A stretch of 64,000 bases of DNA from DASUPK01 sp963782345 (GTDB lineage: Bacteria; Actinomycetota; Thermoleophilia; Solirubrobacterales; 70-9). Of this stretch, positions 36,541-44,776 are shown one piece after another (the first letter of the stretch is position 1; every line of letters begins with the position of its first letter). The stretch is taken from positions 1 through 64,000 of the forward strand of contig CAWAJF010000004.1 of assembly GCA_963782345.1 (NCBI GenBank), written 5' to 3'. A program made the translations under genes and the position numbers. The notes beneath the pieces are model-generated. The model made no database searches and was not told the origin of the DNA. It saw only the letters and a program-made list of their open reading frames with translations.

Positions 36541-37986
36541 ATGGCACAGGGGCACATGGACAGACTGAGCTCGATCGATGCGTCGTTCCTGACGAACGAG
36601 ACCTCGAGCGCACACATGCACGTCGGGGCGATCCTGCTCTTCGAGGGGCCGCCGCCCACCTACAACGACTTCCTGGATCACGTCCGCAGTCGCCTGCATC
36701 TGGTGCCGCGGTTCCGCCAGAAGCTCGCCTTCCCGCCGATCGAGACGGGCCGGCCCTTCTGGGTGGACGACCCCCACTTCCACCTCGCCTACCACGTCCG
36801 CCACTCAGCGCTCCCGGCGCCGGGATCGGAGGAGCAGCTGCGGAACATCGCGGGCCGGCTCTTCTCCCAGGCGCTCGACCGCTCCAAGCCGCTCTGGGAG
36901 CTCTGGCTCGTGCAGGGCATGGAGCGCAATCGCTTCGCGATCGTCACGAAGACCCACCACGCCCTCGTGGACGGGATCTCCGGCGTCGACATCGCCACTG
37001 TCCTCTTCGACGTCAAGCCGGTCCCGGAGCCGATCGAGCCCGATCGCGACTGGGTGCCGCGGCCTTCCCCCTCCTCGGCCGAGCTCGCCGCCCGCGGCGC
37101 CGCCGAGCTCAGCGAGACTCCCTTCAAGCTGGCCCGGCGCGCGATCCGCGCCGCGAGCCACCCGATGCGGACCACCCAGAAGGTCGTCGAAGCGGGCGAG
37201 GCGCTCGGCGAGGTGGCGTGGAACTTCACGAACCCGGCGCCGGATGTCCCGCTCAACACGGAGATCGGATCCCATCGCCGGTTCGCCTGGACCCGCGCGG
37301 AGCTCGGCGACTTCAAGCGGATCAAGGACGCGCTCGGCGGAACGGTCAACGACGTCGTGCTCACCGTGGTCAGCGGCGCTTTGCGCAGCTGGCTGCGCGG
37401 CCGCGGCCTGAGGACGGAGGGGCTCGAGCTGCGGGCCCTCGTCCCGGTCTCCATCCGCGCCGAGGACGAACACGGCCACCTAGGCAACCGGATCGCCGCC
37501 ATGCGTGGACCGCTGCCCGTCTACATCGAGGATCCGGTCAAGCGCCTGGAGGCGGTCAAGCACGCGATGGGCAGCCTGAAGGAGTCGAAGCAGGCGCTCG
37601 GGGCTGAGGTGATCTCGCGCTTCAACGACTTCGCGCCGCCGACCCTGCTCGCCCAGGCCTCGCGGATCAACTTCTCGACCCGGCTCTTCAACCTGATCGT
37701 CACCAACGTGCCGGGGCCGCAGATCCCTCTCTACGTGCTGGGTCGCGAGCTCCAGGACGTCTTCCCCGTCGCATTCCTGCCGGAGAACCACGCGCTCGCC
37801 ATCGCGATCATGTCCTACAACGGCGGCATCGACTTCGGGCTGCTCGGGGACTACGACGCGATGGAGGACATCGAGATGCTCGCCACCGGCCTCTCGGAGT
37901 CACTCGGCGATCTGCTCGCCGCCGCCGAGGCGGCCGAGGCCAGCTCCCAGGCGGACATCGCCGCGCGCAGCGACATGCCCGGCTAG
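36541..37986 (+). CDS. Wax ester synthase/diacylglycerol acyltransferase (WS/DGAT)
   Basis: About 481 residues. The acyl-CoA acyltransferase motif is KTHHALVDGISG (HHxxxDG, about residue 136). Other family marks are MDRLSSIDASFL near the start, NDVVLTVVSGALRSWL, and VTNVPGPQIPLYVLG near residue 385. It would esterify acyl-CoA to an alcohol or diacylglycerol to make storage lipids. TAGGCT lies 8 nt before the ATG at 36541, which supports that start over the TTG at 36532 or the ATG at 36565. Confidence 0.92.
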   Translation: MAQGHMDRLSSIDASFLTNETSSAHMHVGAILLFEGPPPTYNDFLDHVRSRLHLVPRFRQKLAFPPIETGRPFWVDDPHFHLAYHVRHSALPAPGSEEQLRNIAGRLFSQALDRSKPLWELWLVQGMERNRFAIVTKTHHALVDGISGVDIATVLFDVKPVPEPIEPDRDWVPRPSPSSAELAARGAAELSETPFKLARRAIRAASHPMRTTQKVVEAGEALGEVAWNFTNPAPDVPLNTEIGSHRRFAWTRAELGDFKRIKDALGGTVNDVVLTVVSGALRSWLRGRGLRTEGLELRALVPVSIRAEDEHGHLGNRIAAMRGPLPVYIEDPVKRLEAVKHAMGSLKESKQALGAEVISRFNDFAPPTLLAQASRINFSTRLFNLIVTNVPGPQIPLYVLGRELQDVFPVAFLPENHALAIAIMSYNGGIDFGLLGDYDAMEDIEMLATGLSESLGDLLAAAEAAEASSQADIAARSDMPG

Positions 37987-39791
37987 CGCCTGCGCTTCCT
38001 CTTCCCCTTCTTCTTCTTCGCCTTCTTCTTCTTCAGCTTGGCGTCCGGCGTAGCGGGGGCCGCTTCGCGGTTGCCGGCATTGTCGACAGCCACCGAGTAG
38101 AAGCGATAGCGACGGTGTCGCTTGGCGTGGAAGCGCAGCTTCCCCGTGCTCGTCGTGCCGATCAGGCGGTAGGGACCGCGTTTAGCCGACGCGAACACCA
38201 GGACTTCCTTGACGCCGGAGGTGGGCGGGCTCACGCATCCGACGCTCGTCTCTGGATCGTCCCGGTCGATCTTCAGCACGACGACCGGGCGACGCTTTCG
38301 ACGCTTTCGCTTGGCGCCTGCGGTCCGCAGGCGCTTTTGACGCTTTCTCTTGGCGCGGGTGATTCGCGAGCTCGGGGGGATGACGTCCGCGTTCAGGGCG
38401 GCCGTCACCGCCTGGTCGGCCCTGATCACTCCCCAGCCGACCCCGCCTCCATAGGAGCCGCAGTGGCTGGCGGTCGCCTTGATCAGGCGCACGACCTGGG
38501 TGTTCGCCATGTTGGGCCTCGCCGATCGGATCAGGGCGGCAACTCCCGCCACCTGCGGGTTCGCCATGCTCGTCCCGACGAGGTAGGCGAAGCGGTTATC
38601 GCCGTTGACCGTGGTGCGTCCGCCGACCGAGTCGTCGCTGACGCTGTTCGCCGGCCAGGTCGAGAGGATGCCCTGCTGACCGGTGCTGACCGTGTCAGAG
38701 GCCGCGCCGAAGGCGGCGACCGACACCCTGCTGGTCGACTCGGCAAAGCCCGCGAGCGCGCCGTCGTACTTGGCCGCGGTGACGACGAGGCCCCGGTCGA
38801 ACCCCGAGTTGGGGCCCGTTCCCAGAGGCTGCACCCATTCCTCGGGATAGAGGCAGTTGTGTGGGTCGAACAGGAGCCCACCGCATGAGCCGTCGGGGCT
38901 CGCGGTGTTGTCCGCCGCCGCGACCAGCACTACGCCTCGCGACTGCGCGTAGCTGAGCGCCGCGGTGATCGGATCGGGAGGACAGCCGCCCAGGCTCAGG
39001 CTGATCACGTCGCTGTTGCGGTTCGCGGCCGCGGTGATTCCGTCTGCGACGTCCGAGCAGAGGCCGCCGATCTTGGCGATGAAGAGCCCGCAATGGAAGC
39101 CGATCGAGGCGATGCCGTAGCCGTTGTCGGCATCCCCGCAGGCCAGGCCGGCCGTATGCGTACCGTGACCCTCGGTGTCGGTCGTTGGTGCGCTGCTGGT
39201 CCCGAATGACGCCCCGCCGACGATGCGGGGCGCGAGATCGGGATGACCGCCGTCGACGCCGGTGTCCACCACGGCCACCTCGGCGCCGGTCCCCTTGGAG
39301 AGATCCCAGGCACGAGGGCCGCCCTCGCGGATCAGGTTCCACTGGCCGAGGTCGCCGCTGGGGGCGTGGACGTCCTGGTGGGTGAAGGCGTAGTCATTCG
39401 GCGCGTAGCGAAGCTGCACCGGGACATCCGGGCGCACGGCCTGGACCCGAGGGTCGTCGCTGAGACTGCTCCGCAGGGCCGTGAGGCCTCCGGGGCCGAG
39501 ATCGACGCTGAGGGCGCCAATCTCGGGGTTCGAGGATTCGACCAGCAGGTCGTTGCGCCGGGCAACGCGATCCAGGATCCCCGCGGCGTCCGAGCGCAGC
39601 TCGTGCCAGCGAGCCCTCGCCGCGCGGCTTCGGCCGTTGGGAAGCTCGGGGGTGGAGACCATCACGACCGCGCGACCGCTCGTCACGGCCGCGTCGGTGT
39701 GCGCAGGCTGCGCCTGAGCCGCTGCGCCCCCCGCGATCGCGATCGCCGCCAGCGCGGCGATCGTGAGCCCTGCCCGTCGCATCTCACTCAT
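37983..39791 (-). CDS. Secreted subtilisin-like serine protease (S8) with basic C-terminal tail
   Basis: 602 residues: signal peptide (AALAAIAIAGGAAAQAQ), propeptide-like segment (about 35-145), then the S8 catalytic domain with Asp in VAVVDTGVDGGHPD, His in TEGHGTHTAGLA and Ser in VGTSMANPQVAG. The oxyanion-hole Asn is in VAAADNTAS, where most relatives have AAGN. A C-terminal beta domain (residues 485-580) is broken by stretches of Lys/Arg, and the protein ends in a poly-Lys/Arg tail. TAAAGT is 7 nt before the ATG. It converges with the wax-ester synthase gene, overlapping 4 bp. Confidence 0.9.
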   Translation of the reverse strand: MSEMRRAGLTIAALAAIAIAGGAAAQAQPAHTDAAVTSGRAVVMVSTPELPNGRSRAARARWHELRSDAAGILDRVARRNDLLVESSNPEIGALSVDLGPGGLTALRSSLSDDPRVQAVRPDVPVQLRYAPNDYAFTHQDVHAPSGDLGQWNLIREGGPRAWDLSKGTGAEVAVVDTGVDGGHPDLAPRIVGGASFGTSSAPTTDTEGHGTHTAGLACGDADNGYGIASIGFHCGLFIAKIGGLCSDVADGITAAANRNSDVISLSLGGCPPDPITAALSYAQSRGVVLVAAADNTASPDGSCGGLLFDPHNCLYPEEWVQPLGTGPNSGFDRGLVVTAAKYDGALAGFAESTSRVSVAAFGAASDTVSTGQQGILSTWPANSVSDDSVGGRTTVNGDNRFAYLVGTSMANPQVAGVAALIRSARPNMANTQVVRLIKATASHCGSYGGGVGWGVIRADQAVTAALNADVIPPSSRITRAKRKRQKRLRTAGAKRKRRKRRPVVVLKIDRDDPETSVGCVSPPTSGVKEVLVFASAKRGPYRLIGTTSTGKLRFHAKRHRRYRFYSVAVDNAGNREAAPATPDAKLKKKKAKKKKGKRKRRR

Positions 39792-39859
39792 CTCGACAAC
39801 TTTAGGTATGGATCGGTGCGCCGCGTCGCAGTGGATGCGAGGACCCGTTTAATGACAGG

Positions 39860-40732
39860 GTGCCGCTCAGCGTTCAACTCGGGCTCGTGCTGGCCGTCGC
39901 CACGGCGCTCGCCTCGATCGTCGGCTTTCTCTACAAGCACCGTGGAGCGGTCGAGAGCCCGGGCGTGGACTGGCGCCGGCCCTTGTGGAGCTCGGTCGTT
40001 CTGTTCCGCTCTCGCTGGTACACGCTCGGTGTCCTGATCGCGATGGCGGGATGGGGGCTGCATGTGGGCGCGCTTTCGCTCGCCCCGATCTCGTTGGTTC
40101 AAGCGACGATCGCGGGCGGCCTCGTGCTGCTGACGGTCGTCGCCGACCGGTTCTTCGAGCATCGCGTCACACAGCGTGAATGGATCGGGGTCGCACTCGC
40201 CGCCGCCGGGCTTGCATTCCTCGCGGCGACCCTGGACGGCGACGCCAACTCGGCCCACTCGAGCTACGACGCGGCCACCCTGACCGCGTTCGTCGCGATC
40301 GTCGGGACCGCCGGGATCCTTGTCGCCGCGCTCGGGCGCGGAGCCCCGCGGGCGGGGGTTCTGCTGGGCGCCTCAGCCGGCCTGCTGTGGGCCGCCTCGG
40401 ACACGTCGATCAAGGCGCTCAGCGGCCATCTGGGAGACGATTCCGCCGCCGCGATCGTCTTCAGTCCGCTGGCGGCGGTGATCCTCGCCGCCTCGCTGGT
40501 CGGCCTGCTGATCTCCGCGCGCAGCCTGCAGATCGGTCCCGCCGTCTCCGTGATCGCCGTGACCAGCGTCGCCGCGAACGCGCTCACGATCGCGGCCGGC
40601 CCGATCGTCTTCTCGGAGCCCTTCCCGGAGCACACCCTCGGTGTCGTCGCCAGGATCCTCGCGTTCGCCCTGGTGATCAGCGCGGCGGCGCTGACGCCTC
40701 CGCCCCTCGAGGCGGAGGCGCAGCTGCCGTGA
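39860..40732 (+). CDS. DMT/EamA-like transporter
   Basis: 290 residues with about 9-10 membrane spans in two half repeats. The first half includes the LAPISLVQATIAGGLVLLTVV pattern and the second SLQIGPAVSVIAVTSVAANA, both typical of drug/metabolite transporter proteins. Substrate unknown. The stop overlaps the next GTG (GTGA), so the two are cotranscribed. GTG start; no TANNNT box at the usual distance. Confidence 0.8.
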   Translation: MPLSVQLGLVLAVATALASIVGFLYKHRGAVESPGVDWRRPLWSSVVLFRSRWYTLGVLIAMAGWGLHVGALSLAPISLVQATIAGGLVLLTVVADRFFEHRVTQREWIGVALAAAGLAFLAATLDGDANSAHSSYDAATLTAFVAIVGTAGILVAALGRGAPRAGVLLGASAGLLWAASDTSIKALSGHLGDDSAAAIVFSPLAAVILAASLVGLLISARSLQIGPAVSVIAVTSVAANALTIAAGPIVFSEPFPEHTLGVVARILAFALVISAAALTPPPLEAEAQLP

Positions 40733-41781
40733 GCGCCCGGAGCGGAGGCCTGCTCGATCCGGTGACGTGGCGGCTACACGCGCCGCTCCGCGCGCCGCTG
40801 CGACGCGGCGCCCTGGCGTCCGCACCCGTTGGAGTCGCCTCCCTGCTCGAGCTCGCGACCGACGAGCCGGTCTGGGGCGGGATAGCCACAGCGTCCCTCC
40901 TCAGCGGCTTCATCGCCTTCGAGGCCCCCGCGCGGGTCAGGGCGATCTGGCAGCTGGCCTTCGCGCCGATCGTCGGCGCCGCCGCCGCGCTCGGAGTTCT
41001 CTCGACGAACCCCGCGGGCCTCGCCGTCGCGGGGATGACGCTCTGCGGGATCGCCGGCGGCTACTGCGTTGCGGTCTCGCCCCGGCTCGCCGTGGCGGGG
41101 ATGATGGCCGTGCTCGCGTTTCTGCTCAGCCAGGGATTCCTGCTCGACTCGGACGAGGCCCCGCGAGCCCTGGCGGCGGGAATCGCCGGGGGCCTGCTCC
41201 AGGCGCTGCTGTCGGCGAGCGTCTGGTGGCTGTCCGACCGCAGCAGCGAGACCCCGGGACTCGCAGTCCGGGCGCGGGCAGCGCGGCGGGTCCTGCGTGA
41301 GAACCTGAGCCTCAGGCATCCAAGCCTCCGGCACGCCCTGAGATGGGGCGGGGCCCTGGGCGCCGCCGTCGCGATCTACCGGCTCGTCGATCTGCAGGGA
41401 CACGGCTACTGGATCCCACTCACCGTGCTGTTCGTGCTCAAACCGAGCACCGACGACACCTGGGAGAGGGTGGCCATGCGAACCGCGGGGACGATCGCCG
41501 GGTTGCTACTGGCGACCGCGCTTGCCGAAAGCCTTGGCGCGACGGCAGTCCCGGTCGCGATCGTCCTGACGATCGCCGCCGCCCTCTCCTACGCCCTGCT
41601 CACGCTCGAGTACGCGCTCTTCACCGCGGCGATCACGATCTTCGTCGTGCTCCTCACGGACGCCCTGGGCGAGGGAGCCTTCGAGGCGGCCGACCAGCGC
41701 GCCGTCGCCACCGCGCTCGGCCTCCTGCTCGCGGCGATTGCCATCGCGGTCCCTCTTGGGCGGGAGGCTCAAGCCGGCTGA
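40729..41781 (+). CDS. FUSC-like membrane protein
   Basis: 350 residues from GTG 40729 (MSARSGGLLDPVTWRLHAPL). Two blocks of membrane spans (about residues 25-165 and 205-345) flank a basic cytoplasmic linker (RARAARRVLRENLSLRHPS). The second block begins GYWIPLTVLFVLKPSTDDTW and ERVAMRTAGTIAG, the signature of fusaric-acid-resistance/YccS-type proteins. Role in efflux is assumed from the family only. A longer frame to 40180 overlaps the DMT gene and is rejected. Confidence 0.8.
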   Translation: MSARSGGLLDPVTWRLHAPLRAPLRRGALASAPVGVASLLELATDEPVWGGIATASLLSGFIAFEAPARVRAIWQLAFAPIVGAAAALGVLSTNPAGLAVAGMTLCGIAGGYCVAVSPRLAVAGMMAVLAFLLSQGFLLDSDEAPRALAAGIAGGLLQALLSASVWWLSDRSSETPGLAVRARAARRVLRENLSLRHPSLRHALRWGGALGAAVAIYRLVDLQGHGYWIPLTVLFVLKPSTDDTWERVAMRTAGTIAGLLLATALAESLGATAVPVAIVLTIAAALSYALLTLEYALFTAAITIFVVLLTDALGEGAFEAADQRAVATALGLLLAAIAIAVPLGREAQAG

Positions 41782-41927
41782 GTCCGGCGCAAACTTCGCG
41801 TCCTCGGACATCACCATCGGCCAAGGCAGGTGGCGACGCCTCCAGCAGTCGGCAGCGGGCTGGAGGTTCGGCCTGATCATGTGGCGGGCGCGGCTGGGTG
41901 CTCGCCGAGGGCGCTAGTCTTGCCGGT
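41782..41927. other. Gap carrying the first copy of the DUF59-end repeat
   Basis: 146 bp between the FUSC-like gene and tatA. It contains repeat copy a (41792-41813). On the minus strand this part reads MSEDAKFA, the same peptide that ends the DUF59 protein, but here it runs into unrelated sequence. TAGTCT (41915-41920), 7 nt before the tatA ATG, is the likely tatA promoter. Confidence 0.5.
41792..41813 (-). repeat. DUF59-end direct repeat, copy a
   Basis: 22 bp identical to copy b (45895-45916) and with one mismatch to copy c (49190-49211, inside the DUF59 gene end). All three have the same orientation. Candidate attachment-site scar. Confidence 0.55.
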
Positions 41928-42194
41928 ATGGCCAACGTAGGCCCCATGGAGCTGCTCGTGGTCCTGATCATCGCGCTGCTGGTCTTCGGGCCGAAGCGCC
42001 TACCGGAGATGGGTAGCTCGCTCGGCAAGGCGATGCGCGACTTCAGATCGGCGCTCGCCGGCGAGCATGACGCCGAAGCGAAGCAGGCGCCCGAGGCGAA
42101 GCCAAAGCTGCCGGTCGCCGACGAACGGGCAAGCGAGATCGCCGACCCGGGCACCGGCGCCACGTCTACACAGAGCCGCGACCAGGTCTCCTGA
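41928..42194 (+). CDS. tatA: Twin-arginine translocase subunit TatA
   Basis: 88 residues: MANVGPMELLVVLIIALLVF is the short N-terminal membrane helix, then the hinge GPKRLPEMGSSLGKAMRDF begins the amphipathic helix, followed by a charged tail. This is the TatA/E layout; TatA oligomers form the pore of the Tat pathway for folded proteins. TAGTCT 7 nt upstream suggests a leaderless transcript. No tatC in the window. Confidence 0.92.
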   Translation: MANVGPMELLVVLIIALLVFGPKRLPEMGSSLGKAMRDFRSALAGEHDAEAKQAPEAKPKLPVADERASEIADPGTGATSTQSRDQVS

Positions 42195-42240
42195 GCCGGA
42201 TCGGCGATCCGCGGCCGCCGGGCTTCGCGATACCTCAGAC

Positions 42241-42423
42241 GTGCCGCCCCCCCGCCCATCATCGGCCAAGCCGCGGCCCGGCGAGGAGGAGCGCTTCGGA
42301 CCGCTTTACGTGCGGCGCATGCGCAAGGAGGACGGGCGGACCCTGATCCTCTACGAGGAGCAGGGCGAGGATCGCGATCAGGGTGAGCGAGCGCCGCTTA
42401 CCGATGGCGCCACACCCACATGA
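42241..42423 (+). CDS. Small conserved actinobacterial protein (60 aa)
   Basis: GTG start, MPPPRPSSAKPRPGEEERF then GPLYVRRMRKEDGRTLILYE. The GPLxVxRxxKxDGRxLILY core is a recurrent small beta-hairpin protein in actinobacteria; function unknown. It ends exactly where the galT fragment begins (TGA 42421-42423), so its 3' flank has been rearranged. Confidence 0.55.
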   Translation: MPPPRPSSAKPRPGEEERFGPLYVRRMRKEDGRTLILYEEQGEDRDQGERAPLTDGATPT

Positions 42424-42725
42424 GCGCCTCGGGCGCGCACCGATGTCGGCTACGTGATGCCGTTCGAGAACCGGGGCGTCGAGGTCGGTACCACGCTTCA
42501 CCATCCCCACGGCCAGATCTACGCCTTTCCATTCCTGCCTCCTGTCCCAGCGCTCGAGCTGGAGGCCGACCGGCGCCTCGGCGGCTGCGCGTCATGCGCC
42601 CTGCTCGGGCGCGAGCTCGACGAAGGCGAGCGGGTGGTGCACGCCGGCGAGGGCGTCGTCGCCTACGTGCCCTACGCGGCCCGGTGGCCGTATGAGGTCC
42701 ACGTCGTGCTGCGCGAGCACCGGCC
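42424..42725 (+). pseudogene. galT fragment (galactose-1-phosphate uridylyltransferase, middle part)
   Basis: The frame reads ARTDVGYVMPFENRGVEVGT then LHHPHGQIYAFPFLPP, the GalT active-site HPHxQ motif with its flanks, and continues GGCASCALLGRELDEG and YVPYAARWPYEVHVVLREH. There is no N-terminal half (a TGA lies immediately before), and the homology stops after VVLREH at about 42720. The product would not fold as GalT. Sequence after the break belongs to a different gene. Confidence 0.8.
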
Positions 42726-42941
42726 GAGCCCGTCGTCTGGGAGCTCAACTACCGCGGCGAACTCCATTTCCTCGACCGCGCCCGCGCCCAGGCAGCGGCG
42801 GCGGGGCTCGAAGTCCACGACGGCTGGCGTCTGTTCTGCCACGGCTGGGCGGCGGCGCTGGGCGCGGTGCTCGAGCTCGATGACGACCCCGAGCTCGGCG
42901 AGCGCTTCGCCGCGGCGGCAGCCGCGATCCGACCGGGCTAG
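42726..42941 (+). pseudogene. C-terminal fragment of a shikimate dehydrogenase-like protein
   Basis: In a different frame from galT, EPVVWELNYRGELHFLDRAR leads to GLEVHDGWRLFCHGWAAALG and a stop at 42939-42941. The ELNYRGxLxFLxxAxAQ...DGWxxFxxGW pattern matches the C-terminal end of AroE-like shikimate dehydrogenases. Only the last 71 residues remain, joined directly to galT. It marks a deletion junction. Confidence 0.6.
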
Positions 42942-42955
42942 GAGTGCATCGGGAA

Positions 42956-42976
42956 CCTCGTCCAAGTTGGACGAGG
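42956..42976. promoter_or_regulatory. 21-bp perfect palindrome
   Basis: Two 10-bp arms (CCTCGTCCAA and its exact reverse complement) flank a single central G at 42966. No U-tract follows on either strand, so an operator is more likely than a terminator. The nearest genes are the shikimate-dehydrogenase fragment and the small secreted protein at 43146. Confidence 0.45.
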
Positions 42977-43145
42977 TCACGAAATTCGGACGAACTAGAG
43001 CGAAATCAGACGCAGAATGTTTGAAAGCACAACAAAGCCCCAGCGGACGGGTCGTGGCTACTTCTTCCTCTTGCCCCTCGCGGCTTGCGCCGGCGCGGCC
43101 GTGAGCAGCAAACCGAAGCGCCGAATTCGACGTTTCGGCCCCACC

Positions 43146-43463
43146 TCAACGAGCCACCCGGCGGAGGCAGGCCAGGAGCACGTTCGCCTCGGGGTTCTTG
43201 ATCCGGCCGTTCCTCGCGGCGTGATGGATCAGCTGGTTGGTCGCCTTCGCCCCGCCGAGCAGCGTCGCCGGATTGCCGACGCTCGTCACCACGGCGGCCA
43301 TGCTGACTCCGTGGTGCTGCAAGCAGGAGTTGAGCTGCTTCGCCTCAGTCGCATTGCCGCCGAGCAGTCCGAAGGCGTTGGTCCAGGCGCCGCTGGCGAC
43401 TAGGGCGGCGATCAGGCCGATTCCGATCCAGTGACCCGGGCGCAACGCGCTCAGCGCCGACAT
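43146..43463 (-). CDS. Small secreted or membrane-anchored protein (105 aa)
   Basis: MSALSALRPGHWIGIGLIAA is a signal/anchor sequence, preceded by AAGGAGA. The mature part has two Cys (QLNSCLQHHGV and LLACLRRVAR) that could form one disulfide, in a small helical domain. No family recognised. Downstream a second short basic ORF (28 codons, Lys/Arg-rich end) starts right after its stop but is too short to call. Confidence 0.5.
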   Translation of the reverse strand: MSALSALRPGHWIGIGLIAALVASGAWTNAFGLLGGNATEAKQLNSCLQHHGVSMAAVVTSVGNPATLLGGAKATNQLIHHAARNGRIKNPEANVLLACLRRVAR

Positions 43464-43562
43464 GCCTTCTCCTTGGGTGCTCTCCCCAGGCTGCCGTGCC
43501 CCTCCGGCCGGCGGGGGCAGCCTAGCTCCTGATCACACCGGTGGTCAAGGCAGGATCGACGG

Positions 43563-43697
43563 ATGTGCGGGCGGCTGAATCACCTGTCGCGTGAACGCCC
43601 CTTCCGCGCGATCAGGGGCTGCCGGCGATCAGCATTAACTACGGGGTCGCTCCGGTAGCCGAGCACGGATGCCGCGCAGGGCGCCCGGTCGCATCAT
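43563..43697 (+). pseudogene. Possible SRAP (YedK/HMCES-like) N-terminal fragment
   Basis: ATG 43563 opens MCGRLNHLSRERPFRAIRG; MCGR with Cys2 is the DNA-crosslinking N-terminus of SRAP proteins. In a shifted frame LPAISINYGVAPVAEHG follows, close to the family's RYNxAPxQ motif. The sequence then runs into the ion-channel gene. The rest of the 223-bp gap (43464-43562) shows only a GC-rich inverted repeat. Confidence 0.4.
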
Positions 43698-44159
43698 GTG
43701 TCTGTGTCGGCGAGCTACCGATCACCCGATTCGCCGCGGCGGCTGAAAACGGGGCCGGGACTGCTGCGGGTGCGTCGCATCTGGCTGCGATACCTGATCC
43801 CGGTGGCGGGCTTCATCGTCCTGGCGGGGGCCGCCGGTATGGCCGCTTTCTCGACCGACACGACGGAGTCCTACTGGGACGGGGTCTGGTGGTCGATCTC
43901 CCTGATGACAACGGTGGGCTGGTCCGGCCAGGCGCCGCACACCCTGATCGGCCATCTGATCGCGACCGCGACGATGGTGACGGGCTTCCTGCTGCTGGCC
44001 TTCACGACTGCCGCCGTGGCGTCCCTGCTCGTCCGCGAGGACGAGCAGCCCCTCGAGGAGGCCGAGCTGCGAGCCGATCAGGAGATCCTCCAGGAGGTCC
44101 GGGCCCTGAGGACGGAGGTTGCCGCCCTCAAGGCGAGCAGCAGCCAGACGAGACGGTGA
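43698..44159 (+). CDS. Two-span ion channel with unusual selectivity filter
   Basis: 153 residues: TM1 (YLIPVAGFIVLAGAAGMAAF), pore helix and filter (SISLMTTVGWSGQAPHTL), TM2 (IATATMVTGFLLLAFTTAAV), then a helical C-terminus with a Glu/Leu heptad pattern (EAELRADQEILQEVRALRTE) that may tetramerise. The fold is that of a bacterial K+ channel, but the filter reads TTVGWSG instead of TVGYGD, so ion selectivity is uncertain. GTG start. The patatin fragment begins at its stop. Confidence 0.8.
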   Translation: MSVSASYRSPDSPRRLKTGPGLLRVRRIWLRYLIPVAGFIVLAGAAGMAAFSTDTTESYWDGVWWSISLMTTVGWSGQAPHTLIGHLIATATMVTGFLLLAFTTAAVASLLVREDEQPLEEAELRADQEILQEVRALRTEVAALKASSSQTRR

Positions 44160-44328
44160 GTGGGAGGGCGGCGAAGGAGCCACGCCGCGTCGGCCTCGTG
44201 CTGGCCGGGGGCGGGGCGCGAGGAGCGTACGAGGCGGGGGCGATCTCGGAGCTCCTTCCGGAGCTTGAGCGGCAGGGCAAGCGACCCGATGTGCTTGTGG
44301 GGACCAGCGTGGGAGCGATCAACGGGCG
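44156..44328 (+). pseudogene. Truncated patatin-like phospholipase
   Basis: GTG 44156 (overlapping the channel gene's stop) gives RVGLVLAGGGARGAYEAGAI and PDVLVGTSVGAINGR: the oxyanion GGGxRG and the GxSxG nucleophile motif of patatins. Homology ends after AING at about 44320, where the SnoaL-like gene begins. The catalytic Asp domain is missing, so it is a remnant. It was probably the second gene of an operon with the channel. Confidence 0.75.
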
Positions 44329-44736
44329 ATGTCGGACGAGAACGTCGAGGCCCTCAAGCGCGGGTTTGGCGCGTACAACCGTCGAGACACCAAAGGGTTG
44401 CTGGAGGAACTCGACCCCGAGGTGGAGTTGCGTGCGTCCCTTGAGGTGATGCTCGGGGGTGACTCGACGGTCTATCGCGGGCACGAGGGAATACGCGACA
44501 ACCTTCGAGACGTGGCGGAGTTTTTCGCAGAGTTCCAGATCGAGATCTCGGACATCCGCGACCTCGACGAGCGAATCGTCGCGATCGGCAAGCTCCGCGG
44601 GCGTGGCAAGGAAAGCGGGGCCGAGGTCGAAACGCCAATCGGGTACGTGGTCGAGTTCAAGAACGGCAAGGTGATCCGGATTGACGATTACCTGGAGCCC
44701 AAAGAGGCCCTCGAAGCCGCCGGGCTGTCGGAGTAG
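44329..44736 (+). CDS. SnoaL-like (NTF2 superfamily) protein 1
   Basis: 135 residues starting MSDENVEALKRGFGAYNRRD, the typical start of the SnoaL-like family expanded in Thermoleophilia. The cone-shaped fold signature includes LDPEVELRASLEV and YVVEFKNGKVIRIDDYL. It ends EALEAAGLSE, the same ten residues as the paralogue at 45175. Catalytic role unknown. It starts inside the truncated patatin gene. Confidence 0.8.
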   Translation: MSDENVEALKRGFGAYNRRDTKGLLEELDPEVELRASLEVMLGGDSTVYRGHEGIRDNLRDVAEFFAEFQIEISDIRDLDERIVAIGKLRGRGKESGAEVETPIGYVVEFKNGKVIRIDDYLEPKEALEAAGLSE

Positions 44737-44776
44737 TCGCTTTTGGACGAATAGCAGCAGCGTTTGTGCCTGGAGG

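Noticed and set aside
38000..38060. Poly-Lys/Arg tail of the subtilase as a DNA-binding or nuclear-type signal
   Set aside because: The protein is secreted; a basic tail more likely binds the cell wall or other polyanions, and nothing further can be supported.
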